A stretch of 32,867 nt of DNA from Heliomicrobium undosum (GCF_009877425.1 NZ_WXEY01000029.1:1-32867); one strand, 5' to 3'. Positions 22,879 through 31,635 are shown, counted from the stretch's first letter. Notes: generated by a model from the sequence alone, not told the origin. Made by a program: numbers and translations.

Positions 22879-23892
22879 TTGGGCGTGACAAAAAGAATCA
22901 AATCGGGGAATCTGCTGCCTGACCGGATGGACGATATCAGCCTGCCGCTGGAAAACGCCCGCCGATTGAAGCTCAACCGGCTTAACGTGCCCCTCCGTGT
23001 CGATGTGCCCGATCCCCGGTCAGCCGAGATGTCCCTGCACCCGCAGGCATTTGATCAGGCTGCCAAGGCGATGGAAGAGATCCGCCAGGCCGGACTGGCC
23101 GCTTTTCTGGAGCCTTTTCCCTGGGTCCAGGCCGGCGGCCTGGCCGAGACAGCTTGGGATCCCGGCGATGTGAACGCCTGGTTTGAGGAATGGGGCAAGA
23201 TCTGCCTCCAGGCGGCCTACTTTGCCCACCAGGAAGGGATCGACACGCTCGTCATCTCTGACGGTATCATCCACCTGGAGCCTTATCCCGAGCAATGGAT
23301 TGCGCTGATTGAAGATATCCGCAAGCTCTACCGGGGACGCATCACCTACCGCACCCAGTGGTGGTACACCTCCTGGGCCAATCCCGTCTCCTTCCTGGAC
23401 TATCGAAAAAAGCTGCAAAACCCGCTCTTCGGCAAGCTGGACTTCATCTCCGTCTCCGCCTACTTTGAACTGACAAACCGGGAGGCGCCGCCCGAGAAGG
23501 AACTGATCGACGCATGGCGCCGTTCCACCCGTTATTTGCGCCGGCAACCCATCGTTGAGCAGGTGAAAGAACTGCATCAACAATGGCGAAAGCCGATCTT
23601 TTTCGGGGAAGTGGGCTATGTGGACCGCGCCGGCACGAACTGCATGCCATGGAGCGCCATTCCGTCAGAAAAAGAAAACCTGCAAGAGCAGCGCGATTGT
23701 TTTGCCGCTTTTTTTCGAGTTTTCTGGCATCAACCTTGGTTCCTAGGCGCGTCAGTCTTCCAGATCCACATGCCCGAATCGCGCTATTACCCGATGGGCA
23801 GGCCGGCGGAAGCCGTCATCGCCGCCGCGCCGACGGAGGTTTCCGGGAGCGCATGGACAGCCGGTCTGCGGGATTTGCTCAACCGGTTGTAA
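22879..23892 (+). CDS. GH113-like TIM-barrel protein
   Basis: This protein of about 337 residues resembles glycoside hydrolase family 113-like barrels. Recognisable parts are NARRLKLNRLNVPLRV, then DVNAWFEEWGKICLQAAYFA, then LIEDIRKLYRGRITYRTQWWY, FGKLDFISVSAYFEL and KPIFFGEVGYVDRAG, whose Glu is the expected nucleophile. A closing SVFQIHMPESRYYPMG follows. The acid/base position, where I expect a Gly-Thr-Glu-like motif, reads VISDGIIHLE, so activity on mannan-type sugars is uncertain. There is no signal peptide. Start is uncertain: TTG 22879 is eight bases after GGGGGAG; ATG 22819 and TTG 22810 give a Gly/Lys-rich extension without a ribosome site. Confidence 0.65.
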   Translation: MGVTKRIKSGNLLPDRMDDISLPLENARRLKLNRLNVPLRVDVPDPRSAEMSLHPQAFDQAAKAMEEIRQAGLAAFLEPFPWVQAGGLAETAWDPGDVNAWFEEWGKICLQAAYFAHQEGIDTLVISDGIIHLEPYPEQWIALIEDIRKLYRGRITYRTQWWYTSWANPVSFLDYRKKLQNPLFGKLDFISVSAYFELTNREAPPEKELIDAWRRSTRYLRRQPIVEQVKELHQQWRKPIFFGEVGYVDRAGTNCMPWSAIPSEKENLQEQRDCFAAFFRVFWHQPWFLGASVFQIHMPESRYYPMGRPAEAVIAAAPTEVSGSAWTAGLRDLLNRL

Positions 23893-23929
23893 AATCAAAA
23901 AACACGATTTTCGCCAATAGGGAGAACGA

Positions 23930-23961
23930 GGGGATAAAGGGGATAACAAAAGAGGGGATAA
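23930..23961 (+). repeat. Triplicated GGGGATAA ahead of a start codon
   Basis: GGGGATAA occurs at 23930-23937, 23939-23946 and 23954-23961. The last copy is spaced seven bases from the ATG at 23965, so it can act as ribosome site. Confidence 0.7.
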
Positions 23962-23964
23962 CAC

Positions 23965-24507
23965 ATGCGATACAAAACGTTATTGCTGTTCTTTGCGTTG
24001 ATGGCGCTTCCCCTGGCGGCGACGGCTTTCGGCTTTGACCTGAAAGGCGTCGTCGAGTGGATGCGCGCCCAGGGTCCCTGGGCCTTTTTTTTCACCGTCC
24101 CTGCCCATATCCTCCTCAGCATTTCACCGATGAGTTCCGATCCTGTGGCTCTCACCAACGGCTTTATCTATGGGACCGCCCTCGGCGCGGCAGCCAACTG
24201 GCTCGGTTCCATGGGCGGCGCTGTAGCCGGATACTGGCTGATCCGCCGGAGCGCCGAGGAGATCTCCCTGCCGGAGCACTTTTCCAAGCTCCCCCGCTGG
24301 CTGCGCGACTTACCGGTCGCTTCGCCCGTATTTCTCATTGGCGTCCGGATGATCCCCTTCATCGGCGGCGATATCGTGAAGTTCATGGCGCCGTTATACC
24401 GGGTGCCCTTTGGCCGCTATCTCTGGACCCAGGCCGTGGCTATCGCACCTTGGGCGGTCTTCCTCGCCGCCGTCGGCGCCGGCGTGTCGCTTTTAATCGG
24501 ACAATAG
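23965..24507 (+). CDS. VTT/DedA-like (TVP38/TMEM64-type) membrane protein
   Basis: This 180-residue protein has a hydrophobic N-terminus and about four to five membrane segments. The VTT domain pattern is seen in ALTNGFIYGTALGAAANWLGSMGGAVAGYWLIR and FLIGVRMIPFIGGDIVKFMAPLYRVPFGRYLWTQAVAIAPW. Bacterial members are linked to lipid flipping (undecaprenyl phosphate or phospholipid scrambling) and membrane homeostasis. It begins 73 bases after the GH113-like gene and 86 before nadE, same strand, so it may share a transcript with them. Confidence 0.85.
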   Translation: MRYKTLLLFFALMALPLAATAFGFDLKGVVEWMRAQGPWAFFFTVPAHILLSISPMSSDPVALTNGFIYGTALGAAANWLGSMGGAVAGYWLIRRSAEEISLPEHFSKLPRWLRDLPVASPVFLIGVRMIPFIGGDIVKFMAPLYRVPFGRYLWTQAVAIAPWAVFLAAVGAGVSLLIGQ

Positions 24508-24592
24508 CGATAAAGGTTTGCGCTACGCCCCGGAGGGATGATACCATAATAAGGACTACCGAAGTATCAACGATCATCCGGGAGTGGGAACC

Positions 24593-26251
24593 GTGAAAAT
24601 CGCTATCGCTCAGTACAACCCCGTCGTGGGAGACATTGCAAACAACCTAGCCAAAGCTGTCGACGCATGGTCCCGCGCCGCTCAGGCAGGGGCCTCTCTG
24701 ATCGTCTTTTCCGAACTCTACTTGACAGGATACCCGCCGAAAGACCTGCTGGAAAAGCCCTGGTTCATCGACCGGACTGAGGCGGCCCTGGATGAACTGG
24801 TCCGCCTTTCCGTTGATTACCCGGATACGGCCATCCTCATCGGCGCACCCCTGCGGTGGGACAACCCTGCCGGCAAGGGGCTGGCCAACGCCGCATGGCT
24901 CATCGGCGGGGGGAAGGTGCTGCACCGTCAGGCCAAATCGCTCCTACCGACCTACGATGTCTTTGACGAGGCCCGCTATTTCGATCCCGCCCCCTCTGTA
25001 GTTCCTGTTCCCTTTGGCGGTGAATTGCTCGGCATCTCCGTCTGTGAAGACGCCTGGAACGACCCCGAGTTCTGGCCCCAGCGCCGCCTCTATGACCGCG
25101 ATCCTATCGAGGAATTGGCGCGGCAAGGCGCCACGGTGCTGATCAACATCTCGGCCTCTCCCTTTGAGATGAGCAAGGAGGAGACCCGTTACCGGCTGAT
25201 CCGCAGCCATGCTGTCCGGTACGGCATTCCCTTCGTCTATGTCAACCAGGTGGGCGCCAATGACGAACTGATCTTCGACGGCGGCAGCATGGTCCTCGAC
25301 CGGCAAGGGGAGCCCATGGTCCTGTGTCCGGACTTCCGGGAAAATCTTCTCATTGTCGATTTGCATGAGGCGAACCGAGATGAACCGGAGGCGCCGGCGT
25401 CCTTTGTCCCCCAGGACCGGGTGACTGCTGTCCATGACGCCCTCGTCCTCGGCATCGGCGATTACCTGCGCAAGTGCGGTTTCACCAAGGCTGTCGTCGG
25501 TCTTTCCGGCGGCATCGATTCGGCCGTCACCTGCTGCCTTGCCGCTGAGGCGCTCGGCGCGGAAAACGTGCTCGGCATCTCCATGCCGTCGCCCTATTCC
25601 TCTATCGGCAGCGTCGAGGATTCCCGCCTTTTGGCGGCTAACCTGGGCGTTCCTTTCAAGGTGATCCCCATCGCCGACATCTACCACGCCTATCTCTTCA
25701 CCCTGGAGGAGCATTTCGAGGGCCGGAAGTCCGATGTGACCGAGGAAAACCTCCAGGCGCGCATCCGCGGCAACACGCTCATGGCCTTCTCCAACAAGTT
25801 CGGCCACCTGCTCCTCTCGACAGGCAACAAGAGCGAGCTGGCCACCGGCTATTGCACCCTTTACGGCGATATGAGCGGCGGCTTGAGCGTCCTCTCCGAT
25901 GTGCCAAAGACGCTCGTTTATGAACTGGCTGAGTATATCAACCGCGAGCGGGAGATCATTCCGCGGATCATCATCGAAAAAGCCCCTTCGGCGGAACTGC
26001 GCCCCGGCCAGAAGGACCAGGACACCCTGCCGCCCTACCCGGTGCTCGACGCCATCTTGCAGTTGTATATCGAGGAAGGGCAGTCGGCGGAAGCCATCGT
26101 CGGGCGCGGATTTGACGCAGAGACGGTGCGCTGGGTGATTAAGACGGTGAACCGTAGCGAGTACAAGCGCCGCCAGGCCGCGCCGGGGCTGAAGGTGACG
26201 TCCAAGGCTTTCGGTGTGGGCCGCCGGATGCCGGTAGCGGCTAAATATTAA
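24593..26251 (+). CDS. nadE: Glutamine-dependent NAD+ synthetase
   Basis: NadE makes NAD+ from deamido-NAD+ using ammonia released from glutamine. The N-terminal nitrilase-type glutaminase domain (about 1-260) has Glu41 (VFSELYLTGYPP), a Lys in RQAKSLLPTYDVFDE and Cys147 in GISVCEDAWN. The C-terminal synthetase domain begins near 280, with the ATP pyrophosphatase loop LSGGIDSAVT (about 304-313) and LLSTGNKSELATGYCTLYGD. The length of 552 is normal for the two-domain form. Start: GTG 24593 is eight bases after GGGAG; GTG 24584 would add three residues and is poorly placed. Confidence 0.96.
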   Translation: MKIAIAQYNPVVGDIANNLAKAVDAWSRAAQAGASLIVFSELYLTGYPPKDLLEKPWFIDRTEAALDELVRLSVDYPDTAILIGAPLRWDNPAGKGLANAAWLIGGGKVLHRQAKSLLPTYDVFDEARYFDPAPSVVPVPFGGELLGISVCEDAWNDPEFWPQRRLYDRDPIEELARQGATVLINISASPFEMSKEETRYRLIRSHAVRYGIPFVYVNQVGANDELIFDGGSMVLDRQGEPMVLCPDFRENLLIVDLHEANRDEPEAPASFVPQDRVTAVHDALVLGIGDYLRKCGFTKAVVGLSGGIDSAVTCCLAAEALGAENVLGISMPSPYSSIGSVEDSRLLAANLGVPFKVIPIADIYHAYLFTLEEHFEGRKSDVTEENLQARIRGNTLMAFSNKFGHLLLSTGNKSELATGYCTLYGDMSGGLSVLSDVPKTLVYELAEYINREREIIPRIIIEKAPSAELRPGQKDQDTLPPYPVLDAILQLYIEEGQSAEAIVGRGFDAETVRWVIKTVNRSEYKRRQAAPGLKVTSKAFGVGRRMPVAAKY

Positions 26252-26278
26252 AAGTCAGACATCGAGTCAGAACACAGA

Positions 26279-26311
26279 AACCCCGTGCGTTTTTCAGGAA
26301 ACGACGGGGTT
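26279..26311. terminator. Two-tier hairpin between nadE and the SLH gene
   Basis: AACCCCGT pairs with ACGGGGTT, and within the loop CGTTT pairs with AAACG around TTCAGG. No T run follows on the plus strand, so termination is not certain; it may be a leader element of the SLH gene, whose ATG is 30 bases on. Confidence 0.5.
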
Positions 26312-26340
26312 CTGCACTTCGCCGGAGCAGGAGGTAGAAA

Positions 26341-29253
26341 ATGAAGCATTTCTTTGGAAGGTCGCCGAAATATCGCCAGTGGGTCAGTGTATTGATCGCA
26401 ACGCTCATACTGGCGGTGATGACAAGCCCCTTTGCCGCGCTCGCTGCCGACGCCAAGTCTTCCCCGGCGACGCAGATCCCGCCGCTGTTCACCGACGTGT
26501 CAGGCCATGACCCCGATTATGTTTTCATCAATTATTCCCTCAAGCGCGGGATGCTCAACGGTCTGCCTGATGGTTCCTTTCACCCTGATGAGGGGTTGAC
26601 GCGCGCCCAGGCGGCTTTCTTGCTGGCAAAACAGATGAACCTGCGCATGGAGGGGATCGGCAAATCCCCCTTTCCCGATGTGCCTGCCGACCACTGGGCC
26701 GAGCCGGCTATCGCCGCTTCCAGCCGCGCCGGAATGCTGAAGGGCTTTGAAGACGGGACATACCGTCCCGATGACCCGTTGACGCGGATCCAATCGGTTG
26801 TCCTGTTGCTGCGGCTCGAAAAGACGTCGCTTCCGGCGGTGAACCGGAGCTTCACCGATATCCCGGCAGACTACTGGGCGCGAAACCAGGCGGCCGTTGC
26901 GGTCGAAGCCGGCATGGTCAGCTTGCCGAATGGCAGCAGCGATTTTTCGCCTGACAGCACCTTTACTCGGCGGGAATTGGCCCGCGCGCTAGCGATGTTG
27001 TACACGCTTGCGCCCTCCCTGCGCCAGGCAGAACTGCCCATGAAACTGGTCGTCAAGGAAGGGAAGACGACCCTGACAAGCGGTTCTGCCTCTACTCAGG
27101 TCAAGACGGAGTCTCCCGTCAAGGCTGGAGACTCGATCGCCGTTGAAACGGGAAGCGCCGAACTTCTCTTTGACGATGGGACTGGTTTTCTCATCAAAAA
27201 GGGCACCCGGATGACAGTCAAAGAGGCGAGGGGCCGCGCCTACATAAAAAACAGGGGCATCCCAGGCATCTCTGTCGACTGGCTGCGCATTGAGATGCCT
27301 GAAGGTCATACCGTTGGCGTCCTGGCGACCAATCGCATCCTGAGCAAGACCGGTGCTTCACCGGCGGCCATGATCCGGCCCGATCTGCGCCTGGCAGCAG
27401 CCTCGGACGATGTCCTGGGGGAAGCGCTGCTGCGGTTGCGGCTCGCCGAGGACGGGCAAGGCGCCGGCGACGAGGAATGGTGGAAGGTTGCCTCTGAAGA
27501 AAAGACCCGCATCCAGATGGATATGGCCTGGGGGGTCGCTGCCGTACAGGGAACCCGCTTCGCAGCCCGTGGCGCCGGCGACGGCGGATCCTTCAGCGTG
27601 ATGGACGGCAGAGGAAGCATATCGGCGGCCGGACAGTCCTTTGCCGTTCCTCCCGGTCTGGAAACGACCGTAGCCGCGCCCGGTCAACCGCCGGCACCGC
27701 CTGCGCCGCTTTCGCCGGCAGCGATTGAGAGCTTTGTGGCAGCGCAATCCTTCTTGACCCAACAAGCTGCCCTCACCGTGCAGAACCAGCCGGCGCCGGT
27801 GGCCCTGCCTCCTGCGTTGCAAGCGTCCCTCACCCCGACGGTGGCGCCGACGCCGGTTCCACCAGCAGTGCCGCCCGCGATCCAGACGCTGTACCAGTCG
27901 ATCAACCAGGTGGAAGCAACCGCTGCCACGTCTTTGTCCAATAACACGGTCACGCCCTCCTCTCCTGCGGCGCCTTCCGCGCCAACGGCGTCCACTTCGA
28001 CGACGCCATCTACTTCGAGGGGTAGCGGCGGCGGTGGCTCGAACGGCGGAACGCCGGTCGAAGTGATTACCTACGATGTAAGCGTAACCTCTTCACAGAA
28101 CCAGGTCACCATTCAAGGGACGTTGAAACGAAACAATAATGTGCTTCCGAACACAGACGTTACCCTCCGCGTCACCGGGTCGAACGGGACAAATGTGCTC
28201 TTTGACCAGACGATCACCGACGCTTCAGGACACTACTCCTTCCAGGAAAACCTTGAGCCTGGCCTTTACACTATTTACGTGGGCGGGGTGGGTAGTCCGC
28301 AATCTGTTCAGCATAGGGTGTTCCAGAACATGACCGGAAGCGGAACGGAAATGGATCCCTTTGTCATTTACACGCTGGAAGGGCTCAACCGGGTGCGAGA
28401 CAACCTTTCCGCTTATTACCAACTTGGAGCAGATATCGATGCTGCTGCGACAAGCACATGGAACGCAGGAAGCGGCTGGTTGCCGATCGGTACAGCAGAA
28501 CAACCTTTTACGGGGAAATTCAAAGGAAACGGTCACAAGATCAACAATCTATTTATTAACAGAGAATTGACGGACAACGTGGGTTTATTCGGGTATACTT
28601 CCGACGCATCGATTGAAAGACTTGGATTGACCAATGCCTTTGTAAAGGGCAATGATAGCGTAGGGGTGCTTGCCGGTTCGCTGCTCCAAGATTCTACATT
28701 AAATCGTTGCTACGTAAGCGGATTCGTTTACGGAAATGAGATGGTCGGCGGCTTAATCGGCCAAGCCTATCAAAACGTCAATGGGTCTGTTTGCGCGATT
28801 CAGGACAGTTATGTGACAGCGACTGTATTCGGCGCGTGGAAAGTCGGCGGTTTGATTGGCAAAAACCAACAATATGACGTGAAAAACTGTTACGCTTCCG
28901 GTTCAGTCAGTGGCCAAGAGTTCCTTGGCGGACTGATCGGTTATAACGATAGCGCCACCGTCTCTAGTAGTTTTGCCCTTAATGCTGCCTTCGTTAATAA
29001 TGGCACTGAGTCAGCGCCGTCTTTCGGTCGGATAGCCGGCTCCTCGTCCGGTACATTCGTGGACAACTACGCGCTTGAGTCTATCGCCCCGCCCACCCTG
29101 ACAATGGGTTCTATGACATGGAGCCCAAATTCAACTGGGAAAGATGGAGCGAACCTCTCTATTGCTTCCGCCTCCCAGTCAAGCTCCTATATCGGATGGG
29201 ACTTTGCTAATATTTGGGCGATAGGGACTCCCTATCCCGTCTTGCGCAATTAA
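26341..29253 (+). CDS. SLH-FecR-GLUG modular surface protein
   Basis: This 970-residue exported protein has a signal peptide (cleavage near AALAADA, residue 36). Three SLH domains follow at about 49-95, 111-160 and 171-225, which should anchor it to wall polymers. A FecR-like domain (about 240-430) has TRMTVKEARGRAYIK and AVQGTRFAARG. Next come a Pro/Ala/Thr-rich linker with GSGGGGSNGG (about 440-575), a carboxypeptidase-regulatory-type beta domain (about 580-660: TIQGTLKRNNNVLPNTDVTL, then TDASGHYSFQENLEPGLYTIYV), and a GLUG-repeat region (about 675-905) with VGGLIG and SGSVSG-like units. The GLUG part is visibly more A+T-rich than the rest. The ribosome site is GGAGGT. A regulator gene starts 12 bases after its stop. 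Confidence 0.88.
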   Translation: MKHFFGRSPKYRQWVSVLIATLILAVMTSPFAALAADAKSSPATQIPPLFTDVSGHDPDYVFINYSLKRGMLNGLPDGSFHPDEGLTRAQAAFLLAKQMNLRMEGIGKSPFPDVPADHWAEPAIAASSRAGMLKGFEDGTYRPDDPLTRIQSVVLLLRLEKTSLPAVNRSFTDIPADYWARNQAAVAVEAGMVSLPNGSSDFSPDSTFTRRELARALAMLYTLAPSLRQAELPMKLVVKEGKTTLTSGSASTQVKTESPVKAGDSIAVETGSAELLFDDGTGFLIKKGTRMTVKEARGRAYIKNRGIPGISVDWLRIEMPEGHTVGVLATNRILSKTGASPAAMIRPDLRLAAASDDVLGEALLRLRLAEDGQGAGDEEWWKVASEEKTRIQMDMAWGVAAVQGTRFAARGAGDGGSFSVMDGRGSISAAGQSFAVPPGLETTVAAPGQPPAPPAPLSPAAIESFVAAQSFLTQQAALTVQNQPAPVALPPALQASLTPTVAPTPVPPAVPPAIQTLYQSINQVEATAATSLSNNTVTPSSPAAPSAPTASTSTTPSTSRGSGGGGSNGGTPVEVITYDVSVTSSQNQVTIQGTLKRNNNVLPNTDVTLRVTGSNGTNVLFDQTITDASGHYSFQENLEPGLYTIYVGGVGSPQSVQHRVFQNMTGSGTEMDPFVIYTLEGLNRVRDNLSAYYQLGADIDAAATSTWNAGSGWLPIGTAEQPFTGKFKGNGHKINNLFINRELTDNVGLFGYTSDASIERLGLTNAFVKGNDSVGVLAGSLLQDSTLNRCYVSGFVYGNEMVGGLIGQAYQNVNGSVCAIQDSYVTATVFGAWKVGGLIGKNQQYDVKNCYASGSVSGQEFLGGLIGYNDSATVSSSFALNAAFVNNGTESAPSFGRIAGSSSGTFVDNYALESIAPPTLTMGSMTWSPNSTGKDGANLSIASASQSSSYIGWDFANIWAIGTPYPVLRN

Positions 29254-29265
29254 AGGGGGCCGATC

Positions 29266-30084
29266 ATGGACCATACCTGGATTCGCCACGCCCGGGAGGA
29301 AAAGGGGCTGTCGCTGCAGGAAGTATCCCGGCTCTCCGGCGTCTCCGTATCTTACCTAAGCGAGATTGAGCGGGGCGCCAAACAGCCGGCGCCTCGCATC
29401 ATAGAAAAAATCTCCGCCGCCCTCGGCTTGAAACGGGAAGAAGGAAACCCTGAAGGGGGGGAGATCGGTCTCGGGCAAAAACTACGCTTGCTCCGGGAGG
29501 AGCGTGGGCTTTCGTTGCAGGAACTGGCCCGGCTGGCCGGCGTCTCCATAGGGACGTTGCGAGAGATCGAAGTGGAGGGGGTCCGCCCCAGTGTCGACAC
29601 CTTGCGGACTTTGGCCGATCACCTGAACGTGTCCATTCCGCAGTTGATGGGATCGCTCACCGCCATTGCCACTCGCCTGCGCAGCATCCGGGAACAGTTG
29701 GGATTGACCCAGGCCGAGGTGGCGGAACGGGCCGGCGTCTCGCCCGGTCTTATCGGCCAGATCGAGCAGGGAAAGGTGCAGCCCTCACTGCGCACCATCG
29801 AACGGGTGGCCGAGGCGGTCGGTGTGACGCCCTGCTACTTCCTGGTGCCCCAGCCTTCTTTGGAGAACCTGCTGCCGGTGCTGGGCGATGACTTGATCCG
29901 GCTGCTGGGGGAACCGCCGATCCAACAGACGCTGCGCATGATCTACGATCTAAATGAAGCAGAACTGCGCTTTCTCTTCGGCGTTGTCCGGCTGATCAAG
30001 CAGACCGGCCTGGTCGGCAGTCGGCGAATGCTCAACGAGGAAGCCTGTCTCCAATCTATCGAAGAAGAAGGGATCGAAGCATGA
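29266..30084 (+). CDS. Regulator with three tandem XRE-type HTH domains
   Basis: This 272-residue protein contains three Cro/C1-type helix-turn-helix domains in a row: residues about 4-58 (LSLQEVSRLSGVSVSYLSEIERG), 68-122 (LSLQELARLAGVSIGTLREIEVEG) and 133-190 (LTQAEVAERAGVSPGLIGQIEQG). A helical C-terminal part of about 80 residues follows (LIRLLGEPPIQQTLRMIYDLNEAELRFLFGVVRL). Most XRE proteins have one domain, rarely two. The strong likeness among domains suggests internal duplication. It probably binds an extended or looped operator; the target is unknown but may be its own operon. It lies 12 bases after the SLH gene, and its stop overlaps the next ATG (30081-30084). Confidence 0.9.
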   Translation: MDHTWIRHAREEKGLSLQEVSRLSGVSVSYLSEIERGAKQPAPRIIEKISAALGLKREEGNPEGGEIGLGQKLRLLREERGLSLQELARLAGVSIGTLREIEVEGVRPSVDTLRTLADHLNVSIPQLMGSLTAIATRLRSIREQLGLTQAEVAERAGVSPGLIGQIEQGKVQPSLRTIERVAEAVGVTPCYFLVPQPSLENLLPVLGDDLIRLLGEPPIQQTLRMIYDLNEAELRFLFGVVRLIKQTGLVGSRRMLNEEACLQSIEEEGIEA

Positions 30085-31121
30085 AAACGCGCCCACTGGG
30101 CCGGCTCGGCTGGCCCGTATCCTTTATCGGACTCGGCGGCATCGCCATCCAACGGCTCGACGACGAGGCGGCAGCTGCCGTCATCCGCGACGCCTTGGCG
30201 GCGGGCGTCAATTTTATCGATTCTGCCCGCGGCTACACGGACAGTGAGCAGAAGATCGGCCTGGGGATCCGGGGGATCGCCCGGGACTCCTTTTTCCTCG
30301 CCACAAAAAGCATGGCGCGGACGGCGGAAGGCCTGCTGGCCGATATTGAAAAAAGCCGGTCCAACTTTGGCGTCCAGACGATCGACCTCTACCAGTTGCA
30401 CAATGTCAAGGACGACGCCTCCCTGGAACAAGTGCTCGGGCCGGGCGGGGCGCTGGAAGGGGCCGAGGAGGCCCGCCGGCGCGGCTGGATCAAGGAAATC
30501 GGCATCACCGGCCATGTGACGTCGGTGCTGGAAAAAGCCATTGCCACCGGTCATTTTGCCACCTGTCAGTTCCCCTACAATATCATCGAAACCCGGGTCG
30601 AGGAGCGGTTGTTGCCGGCCTGCGCCGAACAGGAGTTGGGCATCATCGTCATGAAACCCCTGGCCGGCGGCGCGCTAGGCCCTGAATGGGCGGAGCAATC
30701 GCTGCGCTTTTTCCTCGACAAGCCGGTGTCGGTCGTCATCCCCGGCATGGATTCCTTCGACCAGGTTACGGCAAACTGCCGCGTCGGTCATGAGGGGCAG
30801 CCGTTGACGGCAGAAGAGACGACCCAGGTGCGGGAGTCGCTGCGTTCGCTCGGCGAGCGTTTTTGCCGGCGCTGCGAGTACTGCATGCCCTGTCCCCACG
30901 GCGTCAACATCCCCCTTGCTTTTCTCCTCCACGGCTACTGGACCCGCTACAACCTGCAGGGCTGGGCGCAGGAGCGCTACGGCGCCATGGGCATCAAAGC
31001 CGACGCCTGCCGGGAGTGCGGTGTCTGTGAGACCCGTTGCCCCTACGACCTGCCCATCCGGGAGATGCTCAAAGAGGCCCACGCCAATCTGGATGATCCT
31101 GGCGTAAAGCAGGAAAAATAG
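30081..31121 (+). CDS. Aldo/keto reductase with C-terminal 2x[4Fe-4S] ferredoxin domain
   Basis: The 346-residue protein has an AKR barrel (residues 1-260): RPLGRLGWPVSFIGLGG, the catalytic residues Asp and Tyr in NFIDSARGYTDSE, Lys in FLATKSM and His in YQLHNVKD. The C-terminal domain carries two clusters, CRRCEYCMPCPHG (about 268-280) and CRECGVCETRCPYD (about 312-325), with Cys-x2-Cys-x2-Cys-x3-Cys-Pro spacing variants. Such enzymes probably pass electrons between NAD(P)H or flavin and ferredoxin-type partners; the substrate is unknown. Translation is coupled to the triple-HTH gene by an ATGA overlap. The rubredoxin-like gene follows after about 80 bases. Confidence 0.92.
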   Translation: MKTRPLGRLGWPVSFIGLGGIAIQRLDDEAAAAVIRDALAAGVNFIDSARGYTDSEQKIGLGIRGIARDSFFLATKSMARTAEGLLADIEKSRSNFGVQTIDLYQLHNVKDDASLEQVLGPGGALEGAEEARRRGWIKEIGITGHVTSVLEKAIATGHFATCQFPYNIIETRVEERLLPACAEQELGIIVMKPLAGGALGPEWAEQSLRFFLDKPVSVVIPGMDSFDQVTANCRVGHEGQPLTAEETTQVRESLRSLGERFCRRCEYCMPCPHGVNIPLAFLLHGYWTRYNLQGWAQERYGAMGIKADACRECGVCETRCPYDLPIREMLKEAHANLDDPGVKQEK

Positions 31122-31201
31122 GATAGATTGGCGAATGGATTGCACTAGAGAAGACGAGTACTGAGGAAGACAACAAAAAACGAGAAAGGTGGTATCTTCC
31201 C

Positions 31202-31531
31202 ATGTTCAAGTGTGGCGTATGTGGCTATATCCATGAAGGGGAGGCGGCGCCGGAGCAGTGTCCCAAATGCGGGGCCCCTAAGGAAAAGTTTGCCGCCCTG
31301 CCGGAAGAAGCGGCCAATCTGATCGAGCGCTCCCGGATCACCAATGACATTCACGTCCAACTCCTGAGCCTGCTGGAAAACATCCAGTTCCTCGCCGAGG
31401 AAGGCCGCGAGGAAGACCTGGATCCCGGTTGCAACAAGCTCTTCGACCGGCTTCGCCAGTCTGCTGTGGAGTACCGCCAGTCGATCAAGGCGGAACTGCA
31501 AGGGCATATGAATAAGGGCAAATGGGGTTAA
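31202..31531 (+). CDS. Rubredoxin-like metal-ribbon protein
   Basis: The 109-residue protein begins with a rubredoxin-type knuckle: Cys4-x2-Cys7 and Cys20-x2-Cys23 (FKCGVCGYIHEGEAAPEQCPKCGAP), the short version seen at the end of rubrerythrin. The rest is helical and acidic (LIERSRITNDIHVQLLSLLENIQFLAEEGREEDLDPG) and resembles a small four-helix piece, but I do not see the ExxH di-iron ligands of rubrerythrin. It may be an electron-transfer or peroxide-defence protein for the reductase upstream. A GGTGG ribosome site lies before ATG 31202. Confidence 0.82.
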   Translation: MFKCGVCGYIHEGEAAPEQCPKCGAPKEKFAALPEEAANLIERSRITNDIHVQLLSLLENIQFLAEEGREEDLDPGCNKLFDRLRQSAVEYRQSIKAELQGHMNKGKWG

Positions 31532-31635
31532 AGGGCGGGAACACCTGCGTGACGCCGGTCCCTGCTTCCAGCATCATTTGATCAGCGAAGAGGCTGTCAG
31601 CGATAAACTCGATTTACAAAGAACTTGATAAACGA

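Noticed and set aside
22701-22976. N-terminal extension of the small membrane protein frame
   Set aside because: It overlaps the start of the GH113-like gene and is Pro/Arg-rich; an excellent ribosome site marks ATG 22700.
24944-25807. A 287-codon frame antisense to nadE
   Set aside because: It is an antisense shadow of a fully recognisable NAD synthetase.
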